Positions 1 through 7,219 are shown, counted from the first letter of the stretch. The stretch is DNA of 17,139 bases from JAYTQG01 sp043746815 (GCA_043746815.1 JAYTQG010000220.1:1-17139); one strand, 5' to 3'. Numbers and translations: made by a program. Notes: a model not told the origin generated them from the sequence alone.

Positions 1-510
1 CGCAAGCCACATCCGGGCTTGCACAGCGCCATCGGTGAGTGCCCGTAGGGCCTCCTCGAGGGTCGTTTCGTTCAAATCGCTGAACCCGGGACCGGCCGCA
101 ACCCAGAGCGCTGAGGCCTCACCTGCGCGTGCCCGCGCCAGCACATGCCTGGCAATTGCCACGGAATCATCAGGAACATCAAACGTGATGGCACGCTCCT
201 CCGGCCCGTAGCGGTAGAGACCATCGGTTCTGTCGACGTCAATAGCGCCCGTGACAATGCGGCAGCCCGCCGACATAAGCGCCAACGCCCCGGCGACGTC
301 AGCAGCCCGGGCGAGCACCGGGCGATGTGGCACCAGCATCGCTGCTTCGCGCCATGATGCGGGCGTATCGAACTCGTTGCCCGTGGAGATGACGTCGACG
401 CCAAGCCGCTCCAGTCGACTCGGCCAGCCCGAACCTGGGAGGGCGACCGGACAAATCGTCGGAAGGACGGGAAGATGGACCCCCAACGCGGCAAGCTCAT
501 CCCGCCGCAG
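1..510 (-). CDS. Unrecognised protein, C-terminus cut off by the window edge
   Basis: I do not recognise this protein. The frame is open from a stop at about 541 down to base 1 and reads like a real protein: balanced composition, alternating hydrophobic stretches and acidic segments, unlike the Arg/Ser-rich overlapping frame on the same strand. Visible stretches include LGVDVISTGNEFDTP, DVDRTDGLYRYG and AAGPGFSDLNETTLEEAL, which suggest an alpha/beta cytoplasmic enzyme but no family. No ATG or GTG exists at the N-terminus. The best start is a CTG at 510-508, preceded at 6 nt by a GGGGGAGGAG Shine-Dalgarno sequence; alternatives are TTG at 528 or TTG at 486. It overlaps the SPFH gene by about 14 nt, so it is probably the third gene of the nfeD-SPFH operon. 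The reading frame is fairly sure; the start and function are not. Confidence 0.7.
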   Translation of the reverse strand, partial: MRRDELAALGVHLPVLPTICPVALPGSGWPSRLERLGVDVISTGNEFDTPASWREAAMLVPHRPVLARAADVAGALALMSAGCRIVTGAIDVDRTDGLYRYGPEERAITFDVPDDSVAIARHVLARARAGEASALWVAAGPGFSDLNETTLEEALRALTDGAVQARMWLA

Positions 511-1417
511 GTGTGTCTCCTCCCCCAAGGGCGCCGGAGATGCCCTTTAGCGCCGCTGTCAGTTCGGCCGGAATGACCCAAAGCTTGTTCGCCTGACCAT
601 TCGCCAGCTGAGGCAGCGTCTGGAGGTATTGGTACGCAAGGAGCTTTTGGTCCGGGTTACCGGCATGAATTGCCGCGAATACGGTTTCGATTGCTTTCGC
701 CTCGCCCTCGGAACGAAGCATCTGGCTCTGACGATCACCCTCAGCCGTAAGGATCTGGCTTTGCTGCTCGCCTTCCGCGCGCAGGATTGCGCTCTGCTTT
801 TCGCCCTCAGCGGTCAAAATTTGTGATTGCTTGAAGCCCTCTGCCGTCAGGATGGCAGCGCGCTTGTCACGTTCGGCCCGCATCTGCTTTTCCATCGCGT
901 CTTGGATACCCGCGGGAGGATCTATCGCCTTCAGTTCGACGCGGTTAACACGAATGCCCCACTTGCCTGTCGCCTCGTCGAGTACTCCACGCAGCTGCGC
1001 GTTAATCTCGTCCCGACTCGTGAAGACATCCTCCAACGAGAGTCCACCGATCACGTTTCGGAGCGTCGTCGCAGTCAGCTGCTCGATTCCGGCGATGAAG
1101 TTTGCGATCTCGTAGGTGGCGGCACGTGGGTCGTTGATTTGGAAGTAGATGACCGAATCGACCGTCACCACGACGTTGTCGGCGGTGATCACCGACTGAG
1201 GATTGAAGGCGTAGACCTGCTCGCGCATGTCGGAGAGCGGCAGCACGCGGTCGACGAATGGGACCAGAACATGGAAGCCCGCATCGAGCGTCCGGCTGTA
1301 GCGGCCGAGGCGCTGAACAACCCCCATCCGAGCCTGCGGAACGATCCGCACCGACCGAATCAGCGTGACGATCACGAAAATCGCGATTGCGAGTCCGAGG
1401 ATGACAGCGGCGCTCAT
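497..1417 (-). CDS. SPFH/band-7 (stomatin/prohibitin-like) membrane protein
   Basis: This is a 306-residue stomatin-type SPFH protein. It has one N-terminal membrane helix (about residues 4-21) and a band-7 domain (about 22-185) with the typical GVVQRLGRYSRTLDAGFH and TATTLRNVIGGLSLEDVFTS stretches. A charged helical region follows, made of five 11-residue repeats (187-241), then a short C-terminal segment (LLAYQYLQTLPQLA). Family members oligomerise at the inner membrane and act as scaffolds in membrane microdomains and protein quality control. Its ATG overlaps the stop of the NfeD-like gene as ATGA, and NfeD/SPFH pairs are a well-known partnership. The length is normal for the family (QmcA and relatives, about 300). 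The Gly-rich C-terminal tail overlaps the next gene's start. The family call is firm; the exact cellular role is inferred. Confidence 0.93.
   Translation of the reverse strand: MSAAVILGLAIAIFVIVTLIRSVRIVPQARMGVVQRLGRYSRTLDAGFHVLVPFVDRVLPLSDMREQVYAFNPQSVITADNVVVTVDSVIYFQINDPRAATYEIANFIAGIEQLTATTLRNVIGGLSLEDVFTSRDEINAQLRGVLDEATGKWGIRVNRVELKAIDPPAGIQDAMEKQMRAERDKRAAILTAEGFKQSQILTAEGEKQSAILRAEGEQQSQILTAEGDRQSQMLRSEGEAKAIETVFAAIHAGNPDQKLLAYQYLQTLPQLANGQANKLWVIPAELTAALKGISGALGGGDTPAAG
517..526 (-). promoter_or_regulatory. Strong Shine-Dalgarno sequence ahead of the left-edge gene
   Basis: On the minus strand this reads GGGGGAGGAG, 6 nt before a CTG codon in the frame of the left-edge gene. It lies inside the last codons of the SPFH gene. 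Such a strong ribosome-binding site is rare in this window, and its spacing points to the CTG. It could also be accidental, since it encodes Gly-Gly-Gly-Asp of the SPFH C-terminus. Confidence 0.5.
695..859 (-). repeat. Five 33-bp in-frame repeats encoding 11-residue AEG units
   Basis: Residues 187-241 of the SPFH protein are five head-to-tail 11-residue units: AAILTAEGFKQ, SQILTAEGEKQ, SAILRAEGEQQ, SQILTAEGDRQ and SQMLRSEGEAK. The pattern is x-x-I/M-L-x-A/S-E-G-x-x-K/Q. At the DNA level the units are diverged but clearly related. They extend the amphipathic, probably coiled-coil helix that follows the band-7 domain. Actinobacterial relatives carry similar AEG runs, so this is probably a family trait with variable copy number. 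Confidence 0.9.
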
Positions 1418-1851
1418 AGCGAGGACTCCTTGGCAAGGACGACGGCCGTCGCCCCATCGATGTTTACGACCTCAACACGCTGTCCGGTGGGAATTTCCTC
1501 GCCGGAGAACGATCGTGCGCTCCAAATTTCGCCGCGCAGCTTCACCTGACCACTGTCCCGGTCCACCGGGGTCAGCGCAACGGCGTCAGCCCCAAGAAGT
1601 GCGGCCGCGCCCGTCCGGATCGCCCGCGGTGTCCGGAGGTGGCGGGTCGCGATTGGGCGAACGACGACAAGCATCAGGACTGAAACGACGGCGAACGCCA
1701 ACAGCTGCGCGAATATCGAGCCGCCGAGCGCGGCCGCACCAGAACCCGCAAGCGCACCCGCACCGAACATTCCAAGGACGAACGCCAACGTGACGACCTC
1801 ACCAACCGCGAGGCCGCCAGCTGCAACGAGCCACCACACCCATGCGTTCAT
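1414..1851 (-). CDS. NfeD-like membrane protein (short form)
   Basis: This 145-residue protein has hydrophobic helices over about residues 5-65 and a C-terminal OB-fold-like domain (about 83-142) with the typical run LLGADAVALTPVDRDSGQVK, then GEIWSARS and IPTGQRVEVVNIDGATAVV. This is the short NfeD form without the ClpP-like serine protease domain. NfeD proteins pair with SPFH/stomatin proteins at the membrane, and here the SPFH gene follows with a 4-nt ATGA overlap. It heads the minus-strand operon. The start codon lies 7 nt after a TATCGT -10 hexamer and has no Shine-Dalgarno sequence, so translation is probably leaderless. The gene is divergent from the transporter at 1897. Confidence 0.9.
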   Translation of the reverse strand: MNAWVWWLVAAGGLAVGEVVTLAFVLGMFGAGALAGSGAAALGGSIFAQLLAFAVVSVLMLVVVRPIATRHLRTPRAIRTGAAALLGADAVALTPVDRDSGQVKLRGEIWSARSFSGEEIPTGQRVEVVNIDGATAVVLAKESSL

Positions 1852-1858
1852 GTCGATG

Positions 1859-1864
1859 ACGATA
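1859..1864 (-). promoter_or_regulatory. -10 element (TATCGT) of a leaderless promoter for nfeD-SPFH
   Basis: On the minus strand, TATCGT is followed by 7 nt and then the ATG of the NfeD-like gene. This places the transcription start at or next to the start codon. I see no clear -35 hexamer. The same arrangement is present at the seven other head genes in this window. Confidence 0.65.
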
Positions 1865-1874
1865 CAGCGCCTCT

Positions 1875-1899
1875 CATCGGGTTACGATCGCCCCCGATG
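1875..1899. repeat. Inverted repeat around the transporter -10 element
   Basis: CATCGGG (1875-1881) and CCCGATG (1893-1899) form a perfect 7-bp inverted repeat with an 11-nt spacer that contains the TACGAT -10 hexamer. The right arm contains the start codon of the transporter. If the transcript is leaderless the left arm is not transcribed, so a DNA operator is more likely than an RNA hairpin. Chance occurrence is possible. Confidence 0.4.
1883..1888 (+). promoter_or_regulatory. -10 element (TACGAT) of a leaderless promoter for the transporter
   Basis: TACGAT is followed by 8 nt and then the ATG at 1897. It sits only 18 bp from the divergent -10 element of the nfeD operon, so polymerase binding at the two promoters should interfere. 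I see no clear -35 hexamer. Confidence 0.65.
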
Positions 1900-3057
1900 C
1901 AGACGACTGGCTGGCTACGACGCGTTGGGCCATGGTTGGGAATCGGGACCAGCCCGGCGGCCCTCATGATGGGGGGCGGCCTTGCCCAGGGCGTCGAAGG
2001 ATGGCGCCTTCCGGTGACGATGGCGATTGGAGTAGTGCTACTGGCGGGAATGGCGTGCGCACAGGGTCTGGTCGGCCAACGGGAGGCCAAACCATTTCTC
2101 GCAGTCGCAGGGGACGTTCTTGGTCGACGAGCCAGCCGGACGTTTGCCTCACCGGTGATGCTCGCCATGATGCTCGGTTGGTTCGCACTGAACGTCAGCG
2201 TTGCTGGCACTGCCGTTGGTCGCCTGGTCGGAATTCCCGATCGGGCGGGCATGCTCTGCTTCGCTGCGCTCGCACTCGCGGTTACCTGGTTTGGGGTTGA
2301 TGCCCTCTCACTTGCGGCCCTCGCGGCAGCCGTCGCGACCGTTGGCCTTGCCATTGAGGGAATTCGTCGCGTCCTCGACGAGCACAGCCTCACACTGCTC
2401 GGCGACGGACACCCGGCGCAGCCGATCGGCATTGTTCCGGGGGTTGCGCTCGTCATCGGTTTCGGGGCCGCCTTTGCGTTGAGGACGCCCGACTTCACGG
2501 GAGATCTCCACCGTCCCAGGGAAGTCGCACTCTGTGCGGTCTTGGGGCTTGGAGTCCCGCTCACGCTCTTTGCGGGGGTCGGGGCCATTCTCCAGCAGTC
2601 AACGGGCACGTGGAACATCGCCGACGTCCTACGGAGCCTGGGAAGCCCGACCGTGGCGTACCTGTTCGTCGCGATCGGCTTCGCCGGATCGGTGATGAGC
2701 AATCTCTACTCGGGAGCACTCTCGTTGTCGGATACCACGCGCATCGCGCATCGACCGGCACTCATTGCCGTCGCGACCGCGGGCACGGCGCTGGCATCGC
2801 TTCATTTCTCAAAATGGATGCTGCCGTACCTCTCCACGATGGCATTGGCGGCCCCGCCGCTCATCGCGCTCGTTTGGCTCACGAGGCATCGGTCGACATC
2901 GGTTTTCCGCGACGTCGCTTGGCGTGCCGACAGGCTATTTGCCTGGGGCGTGGGTGTTGGTACTGGCCTCGCCGTTCACGCGGCCGGGGTTGGCGCGGCG
3001 CTGCCGATTGGATTGCTTGCCACGGTCGTGACCTATGCCGCGGCTATGAGTCGGTAA
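1897..3057 (+). CDS. Multi-pass transporter, NCS1 (cytosine/purine permease)-like
   Basis: This 386-residue integral membrane protein has about ten to twelve hydrophobic segments from residue 20 to the C-terminus. It begins with a Gly/Pro-rich first helix (VGPWLGIGTSPAALMMGGGL). A central stretch reads TPDFTGDLHRPREV (197-210), followed by a Gly-rich helix and by GFAGSVMSNLYSGALSLSD. This resembles the mid-region of NCS1 permeases (CodB-like, APC superfamily), in which an acidic/aromatic loop precedes a Pro-Arg pair. The family assignment is by resemblance only and the substrate is unknown; nucleobases or related cations are the natural guess. It is a single-gene transcription unit, and its tail overlaps the convergent enoyl-CoA hydratase gene by 14 nt. 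The ATG follows a TACGAT -10 element by 8 nt. Confidence 0.75.
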   Translation: MQTTGWLRRVGPWLGIGTSPAALMMGGGLAQGVEGWRLPVTMAIGVVLLAGMACAQGLVGQREAKPFLAVAGDVLGRRASRTFASPVMLAMMLGWFALNVSVAGTAVGRLVGIPDRAGMLCFAALALAVTWFGVDALSLAALAAAVATVGLAIEGIRRVLDEHSLTLLGDGHPAQPIGIVPGVALVIGFGAAFALRTPDFTGDLHRPREVALCAVLGLGVPLTLFAGVGAILQQSTGTWNIADVLRSLGSPTVAYLFVAIGFAGSVMSNLYSGALSLSDTTRIAHRPALIAVATAGTALASLHFSKWMLPYLSTMALAAPPLIALVWLTRHRSTSVFRDVAWRADRLFAWGVGVGTGLAVHAAGVGAALPIGLLATVVTYAAAMSR

Positions 3058-3844
3058 ACGCCGGTGGGCGGCGCTTCGAAAAGGCGGTGAGCCCCTCGAT
3101 GAGGTCCTGGGACGCGTACGCACGGGTGCGCCAGCGCTGCGCCACGTCGGCGATGTGCTGGTGACTGTCATTGCGGGCGATCGCACGGATCGTGGCGCGG
3201 ATACCAGCCACCGCAATTGGGGCAAGGCTGGCGACCATCCCGGCCATCTCGACCGCACGAGGCATCAGCTCCGCTGGCGGCCGCACCTCGTTGACGAGAC
3301 CAATCTGAGCCGCCTCGTGAGCTCCGATTGAACGCGCCGTGAGGAACATTTCGCTCACCCGACCCGGTCCGATCAGCGCAACGAAACGACCGAGGCCATC
3401 GGGAAGGTAGACGAGACCGAGACGGGCGGGCGGCATCGCAAAGGATGCCTGCTCAGAGGCGATGCGCCAGTCGCACGCGGCCGCGAGTTCAACGGCACCG
3501 CCGAGCGCAGGACCATTGACCGCGCAGATCACCGGTCGGGTGCAGTTGTCGATCGCAGCAACCGTCTTCGTCAGTAGGGCTTCCCTCCGGCGGAGCGTCG
3601 CGATCTGCGCCGCCGCATCACCCGGATCAATCGCAACACCCGCCGAAAAAACCCGGTCGCCAAAGCCGGTCAAGATAACCACCCGTGCCTGCTGGGCACG
3701 CTCTCCGAGAAGCGCACTCGACAGTTGTTCGAGCACGGCGTCGTCGAGGGAGTTCGCACGTGCCTCGTTTCGAATGCGCAGGACGAGGAGGCCATTCGGC
3801 TCTGGAATCTCTTCAAGAGCGCCAATAGGAAGCGCACTACTCAC
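3044..3844 (-). CDS. Enoyl-CoA hydratase/isomerase family protein
   Basis: This is a crotonase-fold protein of 266 residues from the GTG at 3844, which overlaps the previous gene's stop as GTGA. The frame extends to an ATG at 3886, but that would overlap the upstream gene by 46 nt. Visible marks are the CoA/oxyanion-hole segment FSAGVAIDPGD (66-76), AVNGPALGGAVELAAACDWR (108-127) and the FLTARSIGAHEAAQIGLVNEV helix. The first catalytic Glu of hydratases is present (E119 in GGAVELA). The second, usually in a PE-x-x-x-G segment, is replaced: the sequence there is MPPARLGLVYLPDG. The protein may therefore be an isomerase, hydrolase or other crotonase variant rather than a true hydratase. It is the last gene of the aminotransferase-ddl chain, and that context does not reveal a substrate. 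Confidence 0.9.
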   Translation of the reverse strand: MSSALPIGALEEIPEPNGLLVLRIRNEARANSLDDAVLEQLSSALLGERAQQARVVILTGFGDRVFSAGVAIDPGDAAAQIATLRRREALLTKTVAAIDNCTRPVICAVNGPALGGAVELAAACDWRIASEQASFAMPPARLGLVYLPDGLGRFVALIGPGRVSEMFLTARSIGAHEAAQIGLVNEVRPPAELMPRAVEMAGMVASLAPIAVAGIRATIRAIARNDSHQHIADVAQRWRTRAYASQDLIEGLTAFSKRRPPAFTDS

Positions 3845-4923
3845 GACGCCGTACCCCGCTTTCCGATGATCTTGACGAGCACCCATGGTGCAGTGACCGC
3901 CACGTTGGCCCTTCTGGGCAGCGCACGCCGGAGGGCCTCGCCCAGTCGTTTGGCGTTCGCTGCTCGAAGGCGAATTGTGAGGGTCCGTCCGCTGCCAGCA
4001 CGGTCAAGCGCCCATCGGCCGCCCCGCCAGCCGGAGGCGAGACTCCGGTCGCCGGTGAGTGCAACAATCTCGGCCGCCCCATAGGTCGTGTCGATCACTC
4101 TCCGCGCACCAGCAGCTGGCGGTGGAAGCGGAGTCGGTACAGGGCCGGGATCACCTGCGAAGTAGCGCTGGACGTCGAGGATCGCAGCCGTAGTCCTCGG
4201 TGGGCGACGAAAGGCCTGGTCCACGAGTTTGCGGCCGCCACGCCGCCGAAGTTCCTTGACGAACGCCATACCCTCTTCGTACGGAAATGACATCTGGCGC
4301 TCGATATACGGGGGGATCCGGGTTCCCTTACCGCCCGATAGCTGCCCGAGCGCACCGAAAAGTTCGGCGAGCGCCGCCCCGGTACCGCGTTCTTTGAGAT
4401 CGCGAAAACCGGCCTCCGTGGCATCCCCCTCAACGACGGCAAGGGCAGCCGCTTCCGCGTCGCTGTTATGCGGCCCCGGGCGGAAGCGGAGACTGCGGAG
4501 GTCGAAATGCTGGTCTTGAATTGCATGGACGATCTCGTGAACAACGGTATTGGTCGTTGCCTCCGCACCTTTGGTCCGGATCAGTAAGAGCTGTTTGCGT
4601 CGATCGTCATAGACACCCAGTACCTGGTCACCAAGCACATCGGTCATCAGCTGGCGCAGATTGGCGCGCTGGTCGATCACGCCAAGGAGCCGATAGGCGT
4701 CTTCGTAGTCCGGACCCAGGGTCGGTTCGGATCGAAGCTCCCGCTTGACAAAGACCGCGAGCGCTGACCGATCGATCCGGCGAACGTTCAGTGGCTTCAG
4801 AAGTTTGAGCCCTCGCGCGGATTCCGCTGCCTTCGCAATCTCGGCCACCTCCGGATCGACGCTCAGTGCGGGTTGGGCTAATGCGGGGAGGAGACTGAGT
4901 CCCGCAAGCACGCCAACGGCCAC
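3841..4923 (-). CDS. Putative secreted zinc metallopeptidase (HExxH)
   Basis: From the GTG at 4923 the protein has 360 residues. It starts with a hydrophobic stretch ending ALAQPALS (about 1-21) that looks like a signal peptide, although without the usual basic residues. The body contains VLGVYDDRRKQLLLI, then the zinc motif VVHEIVHAIQDQHFD (H129, E130, H133) and, about 30 residues on, AVVEGDATEAG, whose Glu (about 165) is a good third ligand as in gluzincins. A Pro-rich linker (about 264-271) separates a C-terminal domain. The start overlaps the ddl stop by one base (TAGTG), which implies translational coupling. The only upstream in-frame start is an ATG at 5052; it would add basic residues before the hydrophobic stretch but would overlap ddl by 130 nt. 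Location beside ddl suggests an envelope role, which is inference. Confidence 0.82.
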   Translation of the reverse strand: MAVGVLAGLSLLPALAQPALSVDPEVAEIAKAAESARGLKLLKPLNVRRIDRSALAVFVKRELRSEPTLGPDYEDAYRLLGVIDQRANLRQLMTDVLGDQVLGVYDDRRKQLLLIRTKGAEATTNTVVHEIVHAIQDQHFDLRSLRFRPGPHNSDAEAAALAVVEGDATEAGFRDLKERGTGAALAELFGALGQLSGGKGTRIPPYIERQMSFPYEEGMAFVKELRRRGGRKLVDQAFRRPPRTTAAILDVQRYFAGDPGPVPTPLPPPAAGARRVIDTTYGAAEIVALTGDRSLASGWRGGRWALDRAGSGRTLTIRLRAANAKRLGEALRRALPRRANVAVTAPWVLVKIIGKRGTAS

Positions 4924-5861
4924 TACTCGAGACCGGCCTGGTCGAGTACTCGCGACACGACCTCGTCGAAGCCCAGTCCAGCGGCTTCCGCTGCCCGCGG
5001 CAGCAGGCTGGTGTCCGTCATTCCTGGAATGGTGTTCAGCTCGAGCACCCACAGTCGTCCATCCTCTCCGTAGACCATGTCAACTCGCCCAAAGCCTCGA
5101 CAATCGAGGGCTCGGTAGCAGGCGAGTGCGAGGCGTGCCGCCTCTTGCGCAATTGGGTCCGGGAGATCAGCAGGACAGGCGAGATCGGCGAGCCCTGCGG
5201 TGTAGCGGGATTCAAAGTCGTAGAAGTCACGGTCCTTCGGCGTTGCCTCGACAACGGGAAGAGCCCACGCATCATCACCGGTGCCAAGCACCGAAATTGC
5301 AAGTTCTCGCCCAGCGACAAACCGTTCGGTCAGAACGCGATCGTCGTACGAAAGCGCGGTCACGATCGCGCCGGGCATGTCACCCGCTGTTCGCACGACG
5401 CTTATGCCCAGCGCCGAGCCCTGTTTGGCGGGTTTGACCACCAGCGGAAGGCCGAGTTGCGCCTCAATCTCCGGAAGCAACGACGCCGCCCCAAGGTCTC
5501 GAAAGGCGGTCTGGCTAAAGGCGTGCCAGTCAGGCGTCGGAACGCCGACAGCGCGGAACGCGGCCTTCGACACAACCTTGTCCATCGCGCGGGCACTCGA
5601 CGACACGCCGGAGCCGGTGTAGGGGATGGCCAAAATCTCAAGGAGCTCCTGGACGGTGCCGTCCTCGCCGCCGCGCCCGTGCATTGCGATGAACGCCGTT
5701 TCCGGACGTACCTCACGGAGGTTCGAGACGAGCCGCTGATCGACGTCAATGGCATGGACGTCGTGACCGAGACGCCGCAGTGCAGCCTCGACGTTGGCGC
5801 CCGAACGGAGACTGACCTCGCGTTCATGGGACCGCCCGCCCTTGAGAACGGCAACGCGCAT
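4923..5861 (-). CDS. ddl: D-alanine--D-alanine ligase
   Basis: This 312-residue ATP-grasp enzyme joins two D-alanines for peptidoglycan precursors in the cytoplasm. Family marks are in order: GGRSHEREVSLRSG (8-21), AMHGRGGEDGTVQ (59-71), the YTGSGVSSSARAMDK signature (81-95), the ATP-grasp lysine and glycine loop VVKPAKQGSALGIS (141-154), the FESRYTAG loop (216-223) and the C-terminal metal-binding signature ELNTIPGMTDTSLLP (274-288). Length is typical of DdlB-type enzymes. Its ATG overlaps the aminotransferase stop by one base (TGATG), and its own stop overlaps the metallopeptidase start, so it is an internal gene of a tightly coupled operon. No Shine-Dalgarno sequence is apparent. Confidence 0.97.
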   Translation of the reverse strand: MRVAVLKGGRSHEREVSLRSGANVEAALRRLGHDVHAIDVDQRLVSNLREVRPETAFIAMHGRGGEDGTVQELLEILAIPYTGSGVSSSARAMDKVVSKAAFRAVGVPTPDWHAFSQTAFRDLGAASLLPEIEAQLGLPLVVKPAKQGSALGISVVRTAGDMPGAIVTALSYDDRVLTERFVAGRELAISVLGTGDDAWALPVVEATPKDRDFYDFESRYTAGLADLACPADLPDPIAQEAARLALACYRALDCRGFGRVDMVYGEDGRLWVLELNTIPGMTDTSLLPRAAEAAGLGFDEVVSRVLDQAGLE

Positions 5862-7162
5862 CAGTCAGGTACCGCGAAGGCTCGGTGAAGTTCGAGTGCT
5901 TCGCGGATGACTTGGCCGAGACGGCTGATTCCCTCAGTGATCTGACCCTCTTCCATTGCCGAGAAGTTCAGCCGCATCGACTCGCCGCCGCTGCCATCAA
6001 GGAAGGCCGCGTGGCCGGGAACGAACGCGACATTGCGATCAATGGCTTTGGCGAGGAGATCCTTGGTGTCAATGATTTTTGGAAGCGACACCCAGACGAA
6101 GAGTCCACCCTGTGGGATTCTCCACGACGCTTCTGGCGGAAACTCTTCCTCAAGCGCCCGCAACATGGCGTCACGACGTTTCCGGTAGATCCCGTTCAAG
6201 CGAGCAACATGATCACGCCAGTCGTTTCGCCGCAGGTACTCCAGGACAAAGCGCTGATTGAGGGTCCCTGAACACAGGTCCGAGGCCTGCTTGCCGAGGT
6301 TCATTTTTCGAAGGACCGGGGGCGGCGCAACAACCCACCCGACACGAATTCCAGGAACCAGGATCTTGGAAAAGGTCGACGCGTAGATGACCCAACCCGC
6401 ACCCGCGTCAAGCTCGTACAGCGACGGCAACGGTTCACCCTCAAAACGAACCTGACCGTAGGGGTTATCTTCGACGATCAAGAGTTCGTGTTCATGCGCA
6501 AGGGCGATCAGACGCTCGCGGCGATCCAGCGCCATCGTGACGCCCGCGGGATTGTGGAAATTGGGGATGGTGTAGAGCAACTTGACCCGCTCGCCTGCCG
6601 CCCGGAGCGCAAGCAGCCGTTCCTCCAGGAGGTCCACACGCAGCCCGTCACCGTCCATTGGAACATGGACGACCTTGGCCTCATAGGTCGTGAAACATGG
6701 CACCGCACCCGGATACGTGGGCCCCTCCGCAATGACGACATCACCAGGGTCGACAAACGTACGGATAGAAAGGTCGATGGCCTGTTGCCCACCGCTTGTG
6801 ATCATCACGTCTTCGATTCGAGCACGAATGCCCTCCGAGGCCATAATCGCCAGAATCTCCTCGCGAAGCTCGCGCAATCCCTCAGTGGGTCCATACTGCA
6901 GCGCCCCGGCCAGATGGTCGCTGCCAATCGCCTCAACGATCTCCGCGAAGACCGCTTGGGGAAACGAAGCGGTGTTCGGAAATCCACCGGCCAACGAAAT
7001 GATCTCTGGCCGCTCTGCGAGCGACATCAGATCGCGCATCGCCGACGAGACAACCTTGGCCGCCCGGCTCGCGAAGCGCGATTCGTACCGGCCAGCGTCC
7101 TGTGGCCCGACGCGCGAGGCGTGCTCATTAATCGCCATATGGTCTGGTTCCCGAGTGCTCAT
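5861..7162 (-). CDS. PLP-dependent aminotransferase, class I/II fold (2-aminoadipate aminotransferase-like)
   Basis: This is a fold-type I aminotransferase of 433 residues from the ATG at 7162. It carries ISLAGGFPNTASFP (55-68), the PLP-phosphate loop TSGGQQAID (122-130), NPAG (204-207), the Asp/Tyr pair in VEDNPYGQVRF (D232, Y235), the Schiff-base lysine in STFSKILVPGIRVGW (K266) and a carboxylate-binding Arg in MRLNFSA (R397). The profile matches the LysN/2-aminoadipate and MocR-related class without an N-terminal DNA-binding domain; the substrate cannot be told. I chose the ATG at 7162 because it lies 8 nt after a TACACT -10 hexamer. The frame extends to 7345 but would run through the divergent promoter. 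An ATG at 7138 is an alternative. It heads the operon containing ddl; a link to D-amino acid or lysine metabolism is only suggestive. Confidence 0.93.
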   Translation of the reverse strand: MSTREPDHMAINEHASRVGPQDAGRYESRFASRAAKVVSSAMRDLMSLAERPEIISLAGGFPNTASFPQAVFAEIVEAIGSDHLAGALQYGPTEGLRELREEILAIMASEGIRARIEDVMITSGGQQAIDLSIRTFVDPGDVVIAEGPTYPGAVPCFTTYEAKVVHVPMDGDGLRVDLLEERLLALRAAGERVKLLYTIPNFHNPAGVTMALDRRERLIALAHEHELLIVEDNPYGQVRFEGEPLPSLYELDAGAGWVIYASTFSKILVPGIRVGWVVAPPPVLRKMNLGKQASDLCSGTLNQRFVLEYLRRNDWRDHVARLNGIYRKRRDAMLRALEEEFPPEASWRIPQGGLFVWVSLPKIIDTKDLLAKAIDRNVAFVPGHAAFLDGSGGESMRLNFSAMEEGQITEGISRLGQVIREALELHRAFAVPD

Positions 7163-7170
7163 CGTGATCG

Positions 7171-7176
7171 AGTGTA
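7171..7176 (-). promoter_or_regulatory. -10 element (TACACT) of a leaderless promoter for the aminotransferase-ddl operon
   Basis: On the minus strand, TACACT is followed by 8 nt and then the ATG at 7162. No Shine-Dalgarno sequence lies between. The same hexamer occurs 7 nt before hemB in this window. Confidence 0.65.
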
Positions 7177-7219
7177 GAGCCAATGTTCGCCGATCAGGGG
7201 CGAAATCATTCGTCTTGGT

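Noticed and set aside
72..581. 169-codon minus-strand frame starting within the SPFH tail
   Set aside because: It is Arg/Ser/Trp-rich, without domain-like character, and overlaps the better frame of the left-edge gene on the same strand.
827..1549. 240-codon plus-strand frame antisense to the SPFH gene
   Set aside because: Composition (Asp/Arg/His-rich, no hydrophobic core pattern) is what codon shadows of the SPFH and NfeD genes give in GC-rich DNA.
1848..2702. 284-codon minus-strand frame antisense to the transporter
   Set aside because: It is Ala/Pro/Arg/Thr-rich low-complexity sequence, a mirror of hydrophobic codons. The plus frame has clear membrane helices and a promoter.
6488..7177. 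229-codon plus-strand frame antisense to the aminotransferase
   Set aside because: The opposite strand encodes all PLP-enzyme motifs; this frame shows none and has no plausible promoter or start signal.
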